Part shown: positions 61,671 through 64,000 of the stretch, piece after piece
Layout of the letters: every line of letters starts with the position of its first letter
Position numbering within the stretch: the first letter of the stretch is position 1
Assembly (NCBI GenBank): GCA_947589385.1
Contig: CANPZW010000005.1
Span: 51,099-115,098, forward strand
Reading direction: 5' to 3'
DNA length: 64,000 nt
Source: an uncultured Clostridia bacterium
GTDB taxonomy: Bacteria > Bacillota > Clostridia > Christensenellales > Borkfalkiaceae
Notes under the pieces: generated by a model
The model's database searches: none
Seen by the model: only the letters and a program-made list of their open reading frames with translations
Told to the model about the DNA's origin: nothing
Position numbers and translations under genes: made by a program

Positions 61671-61677
61671 AAATGTT

Positions 61678-62097
61678 TTATTCATCAAGAAGTTTATTCA
61701 AGAATTCGTGTGGAGAAAAAACAGGAATGGGAGAGTTTACGAAATCCTTTGTGTTTCGGGTAACGATACAGTCCATTTCGGCTCTTATGGCGGTTTCGAC
61801 CATTACTGCATCCTCAAAATCGGATATTTGTGAGGGTACGGCTTTTCGGCAATCAATGCCCGCAGTATCTAAAACATCAAAGAGCGAAAACAGCTTATTC
61901 AGCGTGTCGCGTGAGTTTTTATCGCTGTGGGTGTAATGGTGCATAAGGTAATAAATATCCGTTGCGGATTTTGCGGAAATATAGCCGAGATATGAGTTGT
62001 TTGCGGCGGAAAGAAAGATTTTTTGGGCATCGTCGCTAAAATCTTTGCGGGATTGGAGAGCGTCGATGATAACGCAAGTGTCAATCAAAGCTCTCAT
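61678..62097 (-). CDS. PIN-domain ribonuclease toxin (second module)
   Basis: This 139-residue PIN protein opens with MRALIDTCVIIDAL and carries later acidic residues in SDFEDAVMVETA and TRNTKDF. It is a VapC-like or related toxin. It overlaps the antitoxin stop by four bases (ATGA). It is only distantly similar to the PIN toxin at 49424, so it is a separate acquisition and not a duplicate. Confidence 0.88.
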   Translation of the reverse strand: MRALIDTCVIIDALQSRKDFSDDAQKIFLSAANNSYLGYISAKSATDIYYLMHHYTHSDKNSRDTLNKLFSLFDVLDTAGIDCRKAVPSQISDFEDAVMVETAIRAEMDCIVTRNTKDFVNSPIPVFSPHEFLNKLLDE

Positions 62098-62309
62098 ATT
62101 TTATTTAACCTCGCTGCCTTTGCTTCTTCGATAGAAGCATTTTCCGGTAGAATACCGAATAGCGATTTTGCTACATCAACACGCTTTTGGAAAGGATTCG
62201 TGAGTTTGGAGATTACTTTGCCGTTGCGCGTAATGTAAATATCTTCTGTAATAGATAGGAGCAGATATTTGCTTAAATTTTCTTTTAATTCGGTAGCAGT
62301 AATGGACAT
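62094..62309 (-). CDS. Phd/YefM-type antitoxin
   Basis: This 71-residue antitoxin starts at the ATG at 62309 (AGAGGTG upstream); the ORF track adds 19 residues that run into the promoter. The motif MSITATELKENLSKYLLLSITEDIYITRNGKVISKL is typical of prevent-host-death antitoxins. The tail ILPENASIEEAKAARL would wrap the PIN toxin. It likely represses its own consensus promoter. Confidence 0.85.
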   Translation of the reverse strand: MSITATELKENLSKYLLLSITEDIYITRNGKVISKLTNPFQKRVDVAKSLFGILPENASIEEAKAARLNKI

Positions 62310-62337
62310 AAAATCACCTCTCATATTCTGTACTATT

Positions 62338-62366
62338 ATTATATTCAAATTGTACGATTTTGTCAA
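62338..62366 (-). promoter_or_regulatory. Consensus promoter of the Phd-PIN module
   Basis: On the minus strand TTGACA (62366-62361), 17 bp and TATAAT (62343-62338) again match the consensus fully. It reads away from the VirB4-like gene that starts at 62397. Confidence 0.85.
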
Positions 62367-62396
62367 GTAAAACGTGCAAATTAAAGGAGTGAAATT

Positions 62397-64000
62397 TTGA
62401 GAATAATACCTAAAAAAGTAAAGGTCAAAAATACGGTATGGAAATGCTATTCAATGATAGACGTGATAGTCGCCCTTGTCGTATTCGCAATAATATTCAT
62501 AGCGGTAACGGCGGGCAGTTGGGCTATGGCAATCATTATGGGCTTGATAGCGGTGGTAATGTTTATGCCAACGCCGGACGGAATCTTATATACTTGTATT
62601 TTTGACAACATAAAATTTCTGTTTGCGAAAAAGAAATACGCGGCGCAGGATACAAATCCCAAAAGCAATATAAGCGCGCTGACGGAGTTAAAGGAAATAA
62701 AGGCTAACGGAATACTTGTCTATAACGGCGGAATGTACGGCCGCGTTATAAAGATAGGGCAAAAGAACTTCGGTATAGAAGACGTGGCGGAGCAGAATAC
62801 GGATATAAATTATTTTGCCAACGCATTGAAATGCCTCGACCAAAACCAAAGCGCGGACATAGTAAAAATAGACCGCCCCGTAAATTTGGACGGATATTCG
62901 GAAGAACTGTTCAAAAGGCTGTCCGCAGTCAAGGACGGCGGCGAGGAATCGGCAATAAAGGAAATAAAGACGGGAATATTAAGGGAACGCATAGACCGTA
63001 TAGATAAACTAAACAATATCCGCAAGCAGTACATATCGGACTACTATATAGCGGTTTACGGCAGGAACGAGCTTGACCTCGAAAATACCGCCGTAAATGT
63101 TGCCGCGGAAATATCGAAGTGCGGATTGAGTACGAAGATACTCGGAATGCGTGAATCGGCGGTATTCTTGAAATACAGCTATTCGCGCAACTTCGACGAA
63201 AGAGAGATAAAGGATATTCCCGACGACGGGCTTGTCGAATGGATAAAGCCGAAAGAGGTTGTATTCCACGCCAATAAATATGAGATAGACGGAACGGAAG
63301 CCGCGGTGTTTGCCGTGACGGATTACCCCCTGCGCGTGAAGAACGCGTGGGGAGCGGAGCTTTTCAATATCCCGAACACAAAGGTGGTTATGCACGTCAA
63401 GCCCGTGGATAAATTCAAGGCGATAAAGAGAATAGACAAGTGCATAGGCGAAATGACTACCAAGCAGCTGATGAGCGATAAGCCGAGCGAAGCTAACAGC
63501 GCGGAAACGCACCGCGAAACGATGGACGAGCTTTTAAACGCTTTGCAGACGGAGAACGAAAGCCTTTTGGACGTTACGCTTACGGTTACGGCATATAACT
63601 ACAAAAAGGAAGATACCTATAAAAAGACAGTGCGGCGCGCTATGCTGACGGGGAATTTCAGACCGTCCACGCTGTACGGCTTGCAAATAAACGCTTTCAA
63701 AACTGCGGATATTTGCCCGTCGGATTGCCTTAATAATTTTGTTCACGGCATTAACAGTACTTCGCTTGCGGCGGCGTTCCCGTTTGTAAGAACGTTCGTT
63801 ATGGACGACGGCGGAATACTTCTCGGAGTGAACAAGACAAACGGTTATCCGTTCATTTTCAATCTTTGGAAGCGCGGGAACCTGTATCAGAACAGCAACG
63901 CAATGGTAATAGGCAAATCGGGGAGCGGCAAATCGTTCTTTTTGAAAAACCTTATTCTTAACGAGTGGGCGAACGGCACGAGGATAGTGGTACTCGACCC
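62397..64000 (+). CDS. VirB4-like conjugation ATPase with fused N-terminal membrane region, partial
   Basis: This open frame runs off the window after 534 codons and is missing from the ORF track. It starts with TTG at 62397, behind AAAGGAG. Residues about 20-60 form two membrane helices (MIDVIVALVVFAIIFIAV and WAMAIIMGLIAVVMFM), like a VirB3/PrgI subunit fused to the ATPase. A long middle domain leads to Walker A IGKSGSGKS (505-513). It matches VirB4/TraE and the Mbov_0397-type ICE ATPases that power channel assembly and transfer. The catalytic C-terminus lies outside the window. Confidence 0.88.
   Translation, partial: MRIIPKKVKVKNTVWKCYSMIDVIVALVVFAIIFIAVTAGSWAMAIIMGLIAVVMFMPTPDGILYTCIFDNIKFLFAKKKYAAQDTNPKSNISALTELKEIKANGILVYNGGMYGRVIKIGQKNFGIEDVAEQNTDINYFANALKCLDQNQSADIVKIDRPVNLDGYSEELFKRLSAVKDGGEESAIKEIKTGILRERIDRIDKLNNIRKQYISDYYIAVYGRNELDLENTAVNVAAEISKCGLSTKILGMRESAVFLKYSYSRNFDEREIKDIPDDGLVEWIKPKEVVFHANKYEIDGTEAAVFAVTDYPLRVKNAWGAELFNIPNTKVVMHVKPVDKFKAIKRIDKCIGEMTTKQLMSDKPSEANSAETHRETMDELLNALQTENESLLDVTLTVTAYNYKKEDTYKKTVRRAMLTGNFRPSTLYGLQINAFKTADICPSDCLNNFVHGINSTSLAAAFPFVRTFVMDDGGILLGVNKTNGYPFIFNLWKRGNLYQNSNAMVIGKSGSGKSFFLKNLILNEWANGTRIVVLD

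Noticed and set aside
1-64000. tRNA, rRNA and CRISPR arrays
   Set aside because: I looked for tRNA-like cloverleaf ends, rRNA segments and regularly spaced repeats and saw none. The element appears to lie in spoVAD and not in a tRNA gene.

Overview
The window reads as a Gram-positive, spore-forming Bacillota (Clostridia-like) chromosome carrying a large integrated conjugative element. The host signature comes from spoVAC/spoVAD, a secG-rnr-smpB cluster and a secA-prfB pair, TTGACA/TATAAT promoters and strong GGAGG ribosome sites. I cannot name a genus; an uncultured gut Clostridia lineage is an inference only.

Region 1 (1-22072) is ordinary chromosome. On the minus strand lie lemA (partial), a Nudix hydrolase, then a divergent UDPGP-type uridylyltransferase and an HtrA-like lipoprotein protease on plus. 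Next come secG-rnr-smpB-metA and a DMT exporter (minus), secA-prfB-tsaD (plus), a polysaccharide deacetylase and a SPOR-like protein (minus), then a plus-strand run of a TtcA-like PP-loop enzyme, thyA, folA, a DedA/TVP38 protein, a ZIP transporter, an SDR oxidoreductase, spoVAC and spoVAD. spoVAD stops about two thirds of the way through, exactly where foreign sequence begins.

Region 2 (22073-35922) is an accessory module of surface proteins. An ECF-type sigma factor, a secreted papain-like peptidase and a likely anti-sigma protein are on minus. They face a tyrosine recombinase (24579-25484). Directly behind the recombinase lies an apparent invertible promoter: two identical 26-bp repeats in opposite orientation, each with 9-bp palindromic arms around a 7-bp asymmetric core, enclosing a TTGACA-17-TATTTT promoter that currently points at four secreted or lipid-anchored surface proteins. 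A leftward terminator insulates the recombinase if the segment flips. This is the most striking system in the window.

Region 3 (about 35461-64000, running off the window) is the conjugation core of an ICE. It starts with a hairpin-rich regulatory stretch, a sigma-like protein and two small HTH proteins. A 3,882-residue polyvalent protein follows, with MutS-I-like, N6-methylase, SNF2 helicase and primase-like parts. Then come ArdC-like antirestriction, an orphan methyltransferase, a candidate oriT, an RHH-like accessory protein, a relaxase with an apparent ATA start, the VirD4/TraG coupling protein, a CxxC-repeat surface protein, a pilin-like protein, VirB6-like and VirB4-like components. Two PIN toxin-antitoxin modules and a DUF2442-HTH gene lie on the opposite strand between transfer genes.

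The element appears to split spoVAD; whether the missing 3' half lies beyond the window cannot be seen here.
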